Assembly: GCA_013399875.1 (NCBI GenBank)
Contig: VXAZ01007534.1
Span: 1-64,000, forward strand
Direction: 5' to 3'
From: Gymnorhina tibicen
Lineage: Eukaryota; Chordata; Aves; Passeriformes; Artamidae
DNA: 64,000 nt
Below, piece by piece: positions 24,601-38,077 of this stretch. Both the position numbers and the translations under genes were made by a program. How positions within the stretch are numbered: position 1 is the first letter of the stretch; every line of letters starts with the position of its first letter. Under the pieces are notes generated by a model, which saw only the letters and a program-made list of their open reading frames with translations, was not told the origin of the DNA and did not search any database.

Positions 24601-26065
24601 ATATCTGTTTTGCCAGTCTGACAGTGATTTCTGAGAGAATAAATTTCCTGCAGTGCTTCAATCAGAAAAGCAACTTTTTTGCGCTAATTCTGTTGGGTTT
24701 TAGTGTGTGCAATCATTTAAAACCATCTAAGTGGAAAACAAATTGAAATGTTTTCTTTTAAGGAGATAATAGAGAATTTAGTCACATAAGGAACTTTATT
24801 GGACTATTTAAATAAAATATGCTTTTATTCCCCCTCATTTGCTGGTTAGCAACAAGATTTCTTTGAGACGTCATACTCCTTGTTCCTGCATTGTGTTCAC
24901 AACTTGCATTTAAACATCATTCCATTTCCTAAACACTATTTAAAGTGACAGTTGTGGTCCGAGTTTATTTCCAGGATTGAAATGTGATTCCAAAGCACAT
25001 TTTCTAGAAGAGAGCAAAAAACACGTTGCGTCATGTAACCAATTTTTTTAATAAATGTTTTCTTATCTTTCTGCTGCACAATTAGGAGTGTTAAAGTAAA
25101 CTTCATTGAGTCTGTGAAAATAATTTCTACACGTGACAGTTGCAGTAATTATGTCACCACATAACACTACCCGAGTAAAGTTTCTTAATTTCAGTGAAAG
25201 AATTAAAGACCTTGTTAACTAAAGTTCATATTGATTTAATCTCTTCAATTTGTAAAAGCTCCTTTAAAAACAATAAAGCCCCCCAAAATTTCCCCCAAAG
25301 CAAAAGCTTCCTAATAGAATGCAATAAGATGTCAAGGAAATGAACGGTGATTTTAGGGCAACGCACACTGGATTGATACTGGGCTGCCTTACACAGCACC
25401 GTGGGATTTACTGTGTGCCATCCCACACCACTCATGCACCCCCATCTGAGATTAGAGTTCTCAGACTTTTGAGATTAGTGACTATACAAGATGAAGAAAC
25501 TTGCATATTGTTCTGTATTGGTGTCTGGCATTTAAAGTCTCGTTTTCCCATTGCTGTGATTGGTTGGGAAATGTGTAAAAGCCAGTACATTGGTTTCCAT
25601 GTCGTCTAATTTTTTCAGGCAGTTCATGCAGTGTGTTTTTTAATTATTATTTGGTGGATTAGATGTTGTGGAACAAAAGGAGCTTTTTGAAACAGGAAAA
25701 ACTACATTGGGTTAGCTATATGTACAGTCATCCAATGAGACATGTTCCAGAGTGCATAGGGTACCAATAGATTATGGAGTGGGGGACTATCCTTTTTTGC
25801 TGTTCTGAGCTACTATTGTCAACTGCTGTTGTACATATACTGTTATGTGTAAGGGGGTAAATATATTTATTATGTTTGTAAAATTCATTCTGTACAATTG
25901 CAGATCAAGGTTGCTCCTCTGTGATATACAGGATATTATGTTTCAAAGGCCATGCTTGGAATACGATTAGAGAACTTAGTATTTTGATGTACTAAGACCT
26001 ATTTTAAGTTTAATATTTTGCCTTTGCAAAAACTTTAATTAAAGATGTTATTTAAAAATGTTTGC
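21649..26065 (+). other. GTF2A1: GTF2A1 3' UTR (inferred extent)
   Basis: About 4.4 kb of AT-rich sequence follows the stop with no repeat insertions I recognise, in line with the long 3' UTR of this gene in other vertebrates. Poly(A) hexamers occur at 24811-24816, 25050-25055 and 25272-25277 (all AATAAA) and 26038-26043 (ATTAAA); the last is my choice for the distal end. A Pumilio-type element TGTACATA lies at 25830-25837. The true ends need transcript data. Confidence 0.55.
26038..26043 (+). terminator. GTF2A1: Poly(A) signal ATTAAA, distal GTF2A1 candidate
   Basis: ATTAAA in CTTTAATTAAAGATG, followed within 60 bases by a T/GT-rich stretch, as expected for a polyadenylation site. The AATAAA hexamers upstream could be used for shorter isoforms. 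Confidence 0.4.
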
Positions 26066-26321
26066 CACTTCATTTACTATCTTGCATGTGCATTTGTTTC
26101 ATATATGAGGCTTATTACTGATCCATAATAATGTTGAAGATTCTGAATTGATTTTAATCATGTGCAGGTAATTTCACTGTCACTTGCTGAGTTTGCCTTG
26201 CAGACTTTCAATTTAATATCATCACAGTGTTATAAAAAAAATTCACAGTTTAATCTTGAGGCCTTCCGTATTTGTTTAAGGATTTCTCCCTGTGGTAACC
26301 TAAGGTTTAGGTGTTAAGATT

Positions 26322-26928
26322 GGTTGAAAAACTTGGTGTTAGGGCCAGTGGTATCCTGAGGTGCATTAGGAACATTGGTCAGTGGGTTGAGGGAGGTGAT
26401 CCTCTCCCTCTAGTCAGCCCTGGAGAGGCCACATCTGGAGTGCTGTGTCCAGTTCTGGGCCCCTCAGTACAAGAAAGACAAGGAGCTACTGGGGAGGGTC
26501 CAGCAAAGGGCTACAAAGATGACCAAGGGATTCGAGTATCTCTCTTAGGAGAGACTGCAGGAGCTGGGCCTGTTTAGTCTGGAGAAGACTGAGAAGGGAT
26601 CTCATTTAATGCCTATTAATATCTCAAACATGGGTGTTGAGGATGGTGCCAGACTCTCTTCAGTGATGTCCAGCGACGGGAAAAGGAGCGATGGCCAAAC
26701 ACAGGAAGTTCCACCTCGTTGTGAGAGAGAACTTCTTTACAATGAGTGTGGCAGAGCACTGGCACAGGCTGCTCAGGGAGGTTGTGGATTCTCCCTGTCT
26801 GGAGACATTCAAAACCCACCTGGACAAGTTCCTGTGTCACCTGTTCTAGGTGACACTGCCTGGCAGGGGGGTTGGACTGGATGTTCTCCAGAGGTCCCTT
26901 CCAACCCTAATGATTCTGTGATTCTGTG
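26322..26928 (+). mobile_element. CR1 LINE 3' end with terminal octamers
   Basis: About 600 bp in plus orientation, running from the end of the reverse transcriptase region (GGTATCCTGAGGTGCATTAG; CCACATCTGGAGTGCTGTGT; AGTTCTGGGCCCCTCAGTAC) through the 3' UTR (GGGGGGTTGGACTGGATG; CTCCAGAGGTCCCTTCCAAC) to two copies of the CR1 3'-terminal octamer ATTCTGTG (26913-26928). 5'-truncated. The reading frame is broken, so it is not active. It lies just past the GTF2A1 3' end. Confidence 0.93.
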
Positions 26929-29900
26929 TGACATCATGATGTTAGTCCTGTACATGGAAATGTGAGAAAATACCAAGAAGTAAAAGGCAGAGTTCTCGGA
27001 TGATAATTGGCTGATGAATGAGGTTTTGTCTTCATTAGTTAATCTAATCTGACAGAACTGCTTTCTGGCATAAGCAGGTGATATCTTTTTAGTTCCTGTC
27101 TAAAAGCAGTATCTTGAGACATGACTTGGGATTGTTTTTAAATCTAAATTTTGAACTTGAAACTCTAAAACAATTAGAAAGAAAATAAAGTGTAGGCTAT
27201 ACTGCCTGTAGGGGGGGTTGTATTTTGGAATGTGGGGATTTTGAAGTAATTTTTTATCTACAGTGGTGTCAGTGTATAGCAAACCAAGACTCACAAGGAG
27301 TGGTGTGTTTTGATTCGTTTTTTTCCCTAGTACTCAGGGGTGGATCCCCCCCGCCCCATCCCCAATACTCCTCTTGACTCTCCAGCCCTCAACACTTAAG
27401 CAAATCTAAAAAAGTACAAAACTGCTGTTTTCATAAAATTTGCCTTACTTGAAAAGGAGTTAAGAGTTGATTCTGGATAAACAACTATTAAAAATCCAGT
27501 GTTTTTCCGAAAAAGATCAATGCTGTTGTAGCTTGCACACCACATAAGAAACAAACAGGTCAGAAAAATGACCAGTTGTTTTGGCCAAAAGGTTTTCAAA
27601 AGGACCCTGACAAAAGAGGAGGCAAAGCAGAATGCTAACAAGTTAGTAGCAAATTTAAGTTAGAACACAAAGCTAGGTTTCATTCCTGAGAGGAAAGATG
27701 AGAATGTTATAATTGAATGTTAATGGTGCTCTCCCACCTGTGGCTAAGCAAAGTATTCGAAGGATTTTTTTTTTTTCCAAAATTAAGTATATTTAAAAAC
27801 ATGTAATTTTCTTATTATATGATTTTTATATGGCTTGATTATTGTCATTGCAGAGGTATGAGAGGATAAGAATCTTGGTGCGTTAGCATCGCTTTCAGTA
27901 TATCCCCATTTATTTTCAACTATACATTATTACAATTTGTCTTAAACTGTATCAGCTTTTGAGTATGTGCTTTGTTTTTTCGAATGCAGACTTTAGTTTG
28001 TAAAATACTCTGTTAAAGACTTGCGCCTTGTTTTCAGAGCAGATTTCAGCACTCTTTACCACTAATGGGATTATGCCAAAATCTAATCCTTTCAGAGGTA
28101 AGGACATCTGTAGTACAGTTAGATAAACTGCAGTTGAACCACGTTTGACCTTCGGTGTGGATATATAACATCAGAAAATTGAGTTTAGGACGATTTTTTT
28201 CTTTAGAATGAAGACTTCCCAATTATTTTTGTGTGAAGTGCCTATGCAATTACACCTTTTTGCATAGTATAAATGTGTATGCCCTTGTGTGACCTGAAAG
28301 AGGGTTATCTGAAATCGATAATGTGGAGAGAGAATAAATGAAAATAGTGCTTTACATTACAAATGATACTGAGTTGCCCATTCACTTCCATAGGTCAAAA
28401 ACTGCTCTCTGAAGATGGATATTCATGAACTGCTATTTTAATATGCTTTTCAATGATAACTATTGAAAAAATACATCTAGTTTTTGTTTTCCTTTTTAGT
28501 TCAGTTTGGTAAATAAAAACTACTGAAATTGAAAACATGGTGTTTAATTTGGATAAGTATATTTCAGTAGCAAATCCAAAACAAGGACTGTCATTAAATT
28601 GTAAAAATAAATAATCTTGTAATAGCAAAACATGTTTTGTGTGGATGTGTGATTCTACCAAGGTAGAAATGTTTTTCCTTTGCTAGAGGAACCAAATGAA
28701 GGAGAACTGTGTTGTGGAAAAATCCCTCTAAATGTCTGGGACAGAAGACAGTTGGAATCCCAAGAGTCCGGACTGGAGCTTGCTGGATTTAATGTCAAGG
28801 TAAAGAACAGCTCTTACTTGCTTGTGATGGGGAAAACCATTTTGACCAGAAAAATAAGGAAGGCAGTCCTTTCTGCTAAGGCTCTTGGCTGCCTGAATTT
28901 TCCGATTTCTCGTAGGAATCCTGCTGTGAGGTCCCTGCAGACAGGGCTCCTCATGTGTGCTGCTGTACCAGCATCTGAGTATTTCATACAGACCCTTCCC
29001 CTTGGAGGAACAACTGGCTGACTGTAGGTGGGCTGTCTGGTTCCAACAGGTAATGTATTCCGGGAAGCATACTGTTGTGGGAAGTACAGCATTTCTAAAA
29101 AAGGATTTATTGCAGAATTCACGTGGTGTAAATACTGCTTGTAGGTTTTGTTTTGGCACAGATTGCCTTTTGTTTCAGAAAATTCAAATTGTTGCAGGAT
29201 GGAGGCACTTTCCTCCTGAGCTCATCTTGTTCATGCTCTTAATGAAGAAAAAGCATTAATGCTGGGAATAACATTTCCGACATCCTGGGTTTTGTGGGCT
29301 GAGTTTGTCTGTGATTTTAATAAGTAGTTTTAGTCTTGTTAAAGCAGCATCAAGTGAAATTCCATGTATGTTTAAAGAGTTGACACATGGCTTGGTAAGT
29401 GTGGTGATGATATTGGTGTTAAAAATCAGGTAGCTAAAGGTAAAGCATATTCACATCACAGATGTTTTTGCATATATCACTTAAGTTGGTTTTGGGATGG
29501 GGCAGAGAGAAAGTGGAGCAGTTCTTAAATTTAGCAGATCAAATTGCTGTTAATCTTTATTCAGAGTATCTTTTAGCTTTCATTTTCTGCCCTGAATGAT
29601 TTTCATGTCCTTAAACAGCTTTATTTCTCCCTGAGGTTCCTGTGTTGCCATGTAGCCCAAATCACTTTAGATAGTAGGTGGGAAATGTAAAGTAATTCTT
29701 CAAATAGAGTGTGGGTTTTTGCCATAGCAGAGAAAGGAGATGTAGAGAGAAACTGGAAAGAGGAAACAGAGGAAAAGATAAAATAATGCAGCCAGCCTTT
29801 AAAAAAGCAAAAGGAGAGACTGCAAGCATACTTGCTTGTCAAAGGAGAAGTGTATGTATGAAACAAAAACCCCTTTTTTTTTTCTGAACTTTTCGTGGGG

Positions 29901-32900
29901 AAAGTGCATGTGCCAGTGTGTCAGAGGCTCTCCTAATTGCTTTTTAATGAAAATATTGCTCTTGCTGCTTTATACTGACTGTTGCAAGGTTTAGTCAGAA
30001 ATCTGTAGCTGACTAAAAAAGAATTCATCTGTTGTTTCCACAGCTTCCTCCAGGCAGCAGCAGTAATCCACATATAACTTAGGGAATTCTCACTACAGTC
30101 AAACTGAAGCCAGCACAAATACAGCCCTGGTGCTGCTTGGTATTTCAGTGCTATCCTGCATATGTCAGCAGCAAGCCATGGGGAAGACAGACATTCAAGT
30201 AACACCTCAGAGCCTGCAGTGAGAAAGTTTTTGGTAAAACTTATGTTACTGCTTGGGTTTAATTTGTTGCAGCTTTGCCTTCATAAAAGACGTGAGTACT
30301 GTAATTTTTCTTCACTTTTCAAAAAGCCACTGTCATTTCAGCTGAAACTGTAAGACAACCATCACAGGCTTGGCAGTCCAGCCAGTTATGAGTCTCCGTG
30401 TTTGAAACAGAGAGGCTCTTCCTGGCAGCAAAGTAGGTCTTATAAAAAGTATCACAGTATATATGCAAGTAACAATCCAACAATTTCAGTCACTTTGTAA
30501 TGACTTTTCAGTGCACTCTTAGATACAGGTTGTTAATGAAGTTGATGTTCACAACAGATTTCATTCCTTAAGAGAGAAGAATTAAGAACCCAAAGGAGGC
30601 TTGTCATCACAGCTGCATATTGAATAGATGAGAACCCTAATGAGTGTGAACCTTCTTCTTTGAACTCATTAGCAAAGCTTCACGAGCTTCAGTGAACTGC
30701 ACAGGTGTGCAACAGTGCAGTATGACTTGAGATGGCCACAAGTACCAGCCCTGGTGTTGCATATAATCAGGATGGCACAGAGAAGTCCTCCCAAAAAGGT
30801 GGGGTACGATTCAAGTTGATTATATTAATCACACAGAAGTTAAACTCTTGAAAGGGATAAGTTCAGGATGGCCCCAGTGAAGTGCTACAGTTCATGAGAC
30901 TTTTCCACGTTTTGGAATAGTTACCCAATGTTTTCAAGGTGAAAGTAAGGCCAAGCAGTTACAAAACTACACAGGATTGGTATCCTATCTAAGCTAAGAA
31001 CCTAGAAATGTGGGTTACTGTGGAAATTCATACCAATGTGTGTACCTGAGGGGCAGAGGGGGTGGGATGGGAATAGGAAGTTAGAGCTGATGGGTTCTGA
31101 TGAAATATTCTGTGTACTGACCTCACTGAGCTTTCATTTGTTCACTTTCACATTATTTCCAGCCACACAAAAAAAAGTCCGGTCAGATGGAAGTGGCTAA
31201 ACAGATGAAAAGTATTCCAGCTTCCTGAAGATGTGTTACTGACCAGTGTGAATTCTAGGTTGGTGATGCTGTTGCCTGGTGTGCGTCACTAAGACCTCTT
31301 AACCATCTTCTGTTCCAGGGCATGATGATGGCCCTTCAACATCTCGTGCCTTAGCCCACGAAGCCTACATGTAAGTGCAGTATAATATCATATGTTTTCA
31401 GAAGCCCTACAAAGGAGGAGGAGAGTGCATGAGGAAAAGGCATAATATCCAACTAATTTTGTGCCTCACTGTCCAATTTTAACAGCAGCCCCCAAACCAT
31501 TTGATTACTGAGTGGTTTTAAAGTGCAGATGCCTGGCATCTGTTAGAAAAACAATACAAATTATGCTGCTATTACTTATCAGCCTGCCCAAACAGCCTGG
31601 GAGGGAGGGTTTGGTTCATTTTAACACATAAGCATAGGGCTTCTACTCAAATCAAGTTTCTCTTTCTAAGGAGATTTTTTAGTTCAGGTTTTCCAAAGAC
31701 TGTGCTGTAAGTATCAATACTTTATTTATCCCACAAGAAAGGAAGCAAGAGGGCATTTATGTTAACAAACCAAAATGCTATGGTAGTGATGTGAAATTTA
31801 TGTTTGATAGCTTGTGCTATTTTCAGAATCCGAATACCAATAGCAGGGCAGGGTGTGCTTTACTTTGACTATAGCTGACCTGTTGCAGATGATGTCATCT
31901 AGAACCAATAGCTACTCTATAAAAAATCCCCGCATGTCTCTTTGTTGGAGAGAGAGGAAACTACCAAAGGTCACCTAAAGCCATTAAATTGCTCAGAGAA
32001 AGTTCCAAGTGTTCATAACTAAGGCTCCAGCTCAGCTTTACAGCTTTTTTTCTACACTATCCAAGAATGAAGAAATCTTCCATGGTGTGTTACTACCCCA
32101 TAATGCAGATAAAATCACAGAAGTTTAGGCAGAGAAAATAATGGCATTATCTGCCGCCCTGGAACAGGATTTCCTGTCCTGCAATCTGAAATCTCAGAAC
32201 CATCTGAGGTTCCAAAGAATGGTAATATTGTATTTTCCCATTTCTGTACAGGGCTCTGAGAGAAGGTGGTTATTCTCTGCCCTCATGTGAAAGCACTTGA
32301 GCCCTGAGGGCTCAATCCATTGCTGTGAATACAGAATATGTTCTTTGCCCAGATGGATTTTTTTACCTACCTGAGCTCTGAGGTCAGACCTACTGAAGGA
32401 AGATGCAACTGAAGCTGTCTCTGCAGTCTGAATAGGGAACTGCTTGAACACAAGAAAAGCGGCTGCCATGGAATAGAACGAAAGTCCACCTGTGCCAGAA
32501 TCCTGACTGATAGCTGCTAACAGTATGTGGTGAGTGAAGTGTAAAGAGAATAGGCAAGTACATGTGATACACTCCCTGAGTACTGCCTCCCTTCTGCCAT
32601 GTAGTTGCAGTTCAGAAACATCCCCAGTCAGACAGGTTTTGTGGGTTTAGTATCTTCCCTCAGCTTTCTCTTCTGTGAAATTTCAGTCTCTTCATAAATC
32701 CATGTAAGCTTTATTACCCACAGCAACTTTTGACGAGAAGTTCAGTAAGTCAGCTGCTACTCCTGACTTCATCCAGCTGTGCTTTCCCTGCACCCTAAAG
32801 TTTCATGTGGTGGGAAGCACCATTACAGGGAGTGGCAAGGTGTACAGATACTGAAGTCAGCTATGTTCTTTGGGACAGGGAGGGTATGTCAAGAGCTAAT

Positions 32901-35900
32901 TGATGTTTGATTGCATTGACAGTTTGCAGCACTGGGAGTTGTCCCTCAAGTGTTTGGGTTTGTTTCAGGTAATGCAAGGATGCATATAGCAAAGATAACT
33001 TCTCCCTCCCACCCCCCCCCACTGATAAGAACTACTGAACATAAAATTTGGCAGCATAAATTTTTCACAAATACAGAGCAAAAGGGAAGGCCCTGAGGGA
33101 ACACCTAGTGGGAGAGAGGGATATTGTTTCATGTTGCATATGAGAAGATTCATTTAGTTATTCTGAGAATTCCTGCAGTAGTCTCTCCACCACACAAACG
33201 TCATAGTATGAAGTGTTTTCTCATGAACTATTTGATCCTTAGTGACTGCAGCTGACCATACATGTCAGTTTTAAAAAGGAGAATGAACAGATCAGATTCC
33301 AGATTTAGTCTTTTGAAGAGGACCCATGGCTGTTAGGTCATTGTTTGGAATATTTTGGATGTAATGAATGATGGTTTTAGAACCCCAGAGCTCAGCGGTA
33401 CTACTGCTGTTCCTTTCTATCCCTAATACACTGTCTGAAAAGGCCATTTAGGACATCCCTCTCACAGCTAGTGATGGAGCAAAAAACCCCAAAACTGCAT
33501 CAGACAGTGTGTCATGGGGTAGGTCAGCCAAGGAGAACAATGAAGCTGAATGCAAGAAAAACAGAATTAACTTATTTTATAGGAAAGATACTTTAAGATT
33601 TCCCAAAAAACTTGTTGAGCCTCTTCCAATTTCAAACAAAACATTTTATTCCCATGGTTTGCATTATTTCTGAAGTATTCTAGAGAACATATATACTAAA
33701 TGCCAGAAATAATACAACTTGCTCACACAGATTTAAAACAGCAAGTATTACATAAAGGTGTGCGCAAACCCAAAAATGGCTCAAGGAATTGATCAGAGCA
33801 GGAATGGAAGAGAGTATCTGTAGGATACAAACATTTACAAGATAAGGTCTGGCAAATAAATTATTTAAATTCTATTTGCCTGGACATTTCCAAGAGCTTC
33901 TAAAATATTTTTTACCAAGTTAAACACAAGAAGGAATATCCAAGACAAACTGAAAATACCAAACTTCGTTGATAAAGGCAGTATCTCAGAATTCTTTTAA
34001 CATGCATAACACATATGCAGTGATGACAGAAAAGTTCAATGATGTGTAAATATATCTGTCATCCATTAGTAACAGCAAATAGCTGTAATGATTTACAAGC
34101 AACCTCTACCGGTCCAACATAATACATCTTTCCAATGTCCTACTAGTTTCTATGAAAGAAATACTCTGGTCTAAGATCCATGTTACTTTTAAAAGCACTT
34201 TTAACATAGATTTTGATTTAGTCTTTCCTCTTTCTGAAAAAGAATATGATCTAAGCTTGCATTTTCTTTTCCACTGATAACACAAGTGTCTGTGAAGTCT
34301 GTAGGATAAACGTCCATTAGAACTTGATTGTCTTTGCTGCTGCTGAGATACTAAATAAAGGCACTCAGGAAGCTTTTTCTCCCTTTAATGGTTATTCCAG
34401 TATCAGAAGGGTGGCAGAACCTGGCAGGAGGGTGTTGCATCTCAAAAGTCCTGTGTTTGTATGGGTCTCTCGGACATGGCCAGAGCACTAAAAATGCAGC
34501 TGTTTCAAGAGTACGGAATTTTGTTGATTTGCACACTTAAGAAGCTGTCTTTGTTTCTGATGCAACACTGAGTGAGTCTAGATTACACAAGAAGAGGTCA
34601 TAAATTATTATTTGCATGAGTTTCAGCAGTTTTGCTTTCAGAGTTTGCTGAGAATCAACCTAAAATGGAAACATGCCTCTCTCCCAAAATAAGCAGTTAA
34701 ATTAATCTATAATGCAACATTGTAGATTTTTTTTTAATGGCATTAACAATGATAGAGTATTTATTTTGTATAAGACCATCTCATGGAATTAATGAATCTA
34801 GGCTCTTGCTTCTGCTCACTGAAGCAGCCTTCATTTATACTCATAAATACAGAATTGAATTGAATTTTAAATACTTGGAAAATAGAGAACCAAATAGAGT
34901 AAGTACATGACATCTTCAATCATTCAGTTTCCAGCTGTAGTAGCCAGCAGTTCGAAGGGCTCTACATTATGTTTTCTTGTCTACTACTAGCCTACATTAC
35001 ATAAGACCTGCAGACTATTGTCTGATCAATTTAATTATAGTTCCTCAAAGACTATAATTCCATGAAAAGCAGCATAGGTATTACAAAAAGAATTTTAAAA
35101 TACCTGCCTGAGGGCAAATATTCACACAATATTTTCCATTCTTATGCCAAGGCTTTCAAATAGATGAGTGAAATGATCCATGGTAACCTTGGTAGCAGTT
35201 CTGCAGAGCCAGTCTGTGGAGCTGGCTGGGAACAGGTGTGATCCTGCCAGCAAAACTGGGCACTCAGGCTGCTCAGGTGTGAACAATGCAGCTGGTGCAG
35301 AGCAGCTCCTACCCTGAGTCCTGATGTCTGCAGGAGGTGTAGAGAGCCAGGCCTCTGTTCATTTGTTTGTGGTGTATGAATGAGCTGAGCACAGCCAAGC
35401 TTGACTGTGGCCTGGCCCCGTCTAGCAGCAGGTATGGCAGAAGGATGCTTTAATGCTTTAGACTGGGGGTTGTTCCTTGTGTCTGAGCATGGATTTCCTT
35501 AAGCACTCTGTGGAGAGTATACATCCCACCTACAGCCAGGCTGTGGCTAGCCAGAAGATAACTATGTGATTCTTGTAGTTTTGCTGCAAACATTACAAAG
35601 GTCAGGTAACAGATCTCACTACAAGATAGAGGGATGTTCTTAAAACATCTTGGAGGAGCTAGAAGTCAGCCTTCAGAGCAGTAAACTGGTCTAAGTCTTG
35701 GTTTGAGGCAGTTCAACATAGAAAGTGCTAAAAGGAAAGTTCTACCCTGGAAGAGAGAGGTAAGTAGGGACAGCAGTAGTGGTAAGAAAACAGGAGTTCT
35801 AGGATGTTCAGTGCAATAAGCATGCTCAGATTAAACAGCATTGGAATATGGTAAAAACTGGATCAGTCATCCAAAAAAAACCAACCAACCATCATTAACT

Positions 35901-36272
35901 CGACTGGGTAGCCTGGTCTTCAAAACAAATTCAAATAAACCAGCTCCTAAATAGGTTTATCAAAAAATGAGAGAGTGATAATAAGGGACACAAATGCCTT
36001 AATGTTTCTTACCTGTTGTCTTATGAGCAGCTGCAAAATCAGTGATAATTTTCTTTCTACCACTATAAAGGCAGTGTGAAGAAGAAGCAGCTTCTTTTCC
36101 CACCTCACCAAACTAAACCAAGAACAGCAAACAAAAGACTAGATTTGTTTTAGGTCAGGATGACAGAATAAGAAAAAATCTGTTCCATTTTAGGCCTGGT
36201 GGAAGTTTTAGAAATTTACTATTAGAAAAAGAACTGAATCTTTTGACATGTAAGCATTTGAGAGCTTTAACC
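26929..36272. other. Interval between convergent GTF2A1 and TSHR
   Basis: About 9.3 kb between the two 3' ends with no recognised gene. Two exon-like segments with good plus-strand splice sites stand out (28687-28799 and 31319-31370; see findings). The part next to 36.3 kb may include more of the TSHR 3' UTR. No repeat family is recognised except the CR1 at its left edge. Confidence 0.6.
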
Positions 36273-36278
36273 TTTATT
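36273..36278 (-). terminator. TSHR: Poly(A) signal AATAAA, TSHR candidate
   Basis: AATAAA on the minus strand about 400 bases past the TSHR stop codon, embedded in an A-rich run on that strand. It would give a short 3' UTR; other minus-strand hexamers further left (for example near 33646) could serve a longer form. Confidence 0.3.
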
Positions 36279-36672
36279 TTTTTTTTTAAATATGATTTTA
36301 ATTATCAAGTTTTGTCCTTTTTTTTTTAGTCATATAGGTACCCCCAAGTCTTATTGCTGGTCTCCTGCTTCTTACATTTTTTTAGATGAGGGTATGTTTT
36401 ATATTTGCTCAGTTTATAGATACGAATTTTCCTATTTAGGTAGAGCATTCACATCTCCTTCTAGAATTATCATCAGGACCGTATGTTTTGCCCTGAACTG
36501 ATAAGAGGTTCAAATAAGTGGTTTGTCTAAAAGAAGACCACTCTGGAGGTACTTTCAGCTAGAGCAAAGCATATTCTAGGGAAAAAGGATATGGACAAGG
36601 TTATCTTCTCACTTGATTCACTGTATGCACAATCACCTCTTGACCAGATTTTGGGTGTGCTACTTTGAGATG

Positions 36673-38077
36673 TTATAGCTCAGTTTGCTTGCATTCTTTT
36701 GTGAGAATTTGGTTCTGCATTGTCACAGCAGGAAGATAATCACTGACTGGGTCTTGAATGCTTGTAAGAATCTGACCTATTCCTCGGCTGATTCTCTGCC
36801 CATAAGACCCACTGCTGTTTTTGGCTGAGACTGTCTGACCTCTGTAGACTTGAGCCTGATGCTCACACATCCCAAACTTGCTTAGCAGGATAAACACATC
36901 TCTACGGAAAGCTTTGGTGAAAATAGCATAAAGAAAGGGGTTGGCACAAGAATTGAGTGGGTAGAAAAGTACCAGCAAAATCTTGGAATTGGAGACAGTT
37001 ATCAGTGGTTTGTTTATAATGGCAGATAAAGCATGAAAAGAGATGGGAGCCATGCACAGAAAGTCTGTGAAAATCAGCACTGCCATCCGCTTGGCAATTT
37101 TGGTGTCTTTGTCCCCTGACTTGTACTGGGGGTTTCTCACAGTTACATAGATTTTTATGTAGCAGGCGCAAATGATGACAAAAGCAATAATGTTACATAT
37201 TAAAACAAAGACAATGTAGGCTTCAGCCACTGGTGTTTCAGTGTCCATAGGCAAGCAGATGCTGACTTTGCTGTAGCTGCTGACACCAACCAGTGGCAAA
37301 AGGGCGAGCAGGATGCAGGAGAGCCACCCTCCCAGCATGATGAGCACGGCATGCCGGAGGCGGATCTTCCGGTCGGGGCGCATGGCGAAGGTGATGGCGT
37401 ACCAGCGCTCCAGGGTGATCACGGTCAGGGTGTACACAGAGAGTTCACTGGCAAAGACTGTGAAAAACCCGGCTGTGTTGCAGCCAGGGCCAGTCTGCCA
37501 CTCTATGGCGTGGTTATAGTACTCTGACCTGGTGTGGAGATCCACTGAAGCGATCAGAAGGAGGTATAACCCCATGCAAAAGTCAGCAAAGGCCAAGTTA
37601 CACATCAAAAAGCGAGGTACAGTCAGTTTATAATGACTGGTGAGAAGGATGAAAAGGACAAAAATGTTGCCTAGGATGGCAAGCAGGTTCACAAACCACA
37701 CCACAATCCTCAGAAATTGATATCCCATTATATCCTCGCAGGGATTAAACTCATCAGGCTCTGGTGTGCATATTACATCTTCATTGCCTCCACAGACGGG
37801 ATAGTCATAATGACTGTCAAAGGTCTGGACATCTTCCATTTGAGGGTTCTTGAGCTCTTTGCCAAAGCCAAGATTTCCTTCTCCACGCTCTTCCAAAAAA
37901 ATGTAATAATGGGGATTTTCATGAAAATTTGTGAACTTGGTGTTTGTGTCATACACAGCATCAGTGTGGTCTGTGTATTCTTCTGCATAATCTTTGTAAA
38001 ACGGGTCTCTGAGAGCCTTGACTGATCTCTTATGAAAGCTGTGGCTGCTCTGGTTACACATCAGGTACTCCAGGATC
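36673..38077 (-). CDS. TSHR: TSHR exon 10 (hinge, seven-helix domain, tail)
   Basis: 1405 bp, 467 residues plus TAA. The acceptor reads CTACTCTTTCAG, and the exon starts with the third base of a Gly codon followed by [11 protein letters not shown]. The frame stays open upstream to a Met at 38136, but that stretch is intron. Order: hinge with a conserved N-glycosylation site (NQS), the TSHR-specific ~50-residue insert region, [18 protein letters not shown] (sulfotyrosine motif in human), CEDIMGY, helices 1-7, ERW at 37402-37410, NPFLY at about 36929-36943, and the C-tail. The helical part is close to human; the last ~50 residues differ strongly. Human exon 10 codes for a similar ~470 residues. 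Confidence 0.97.
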
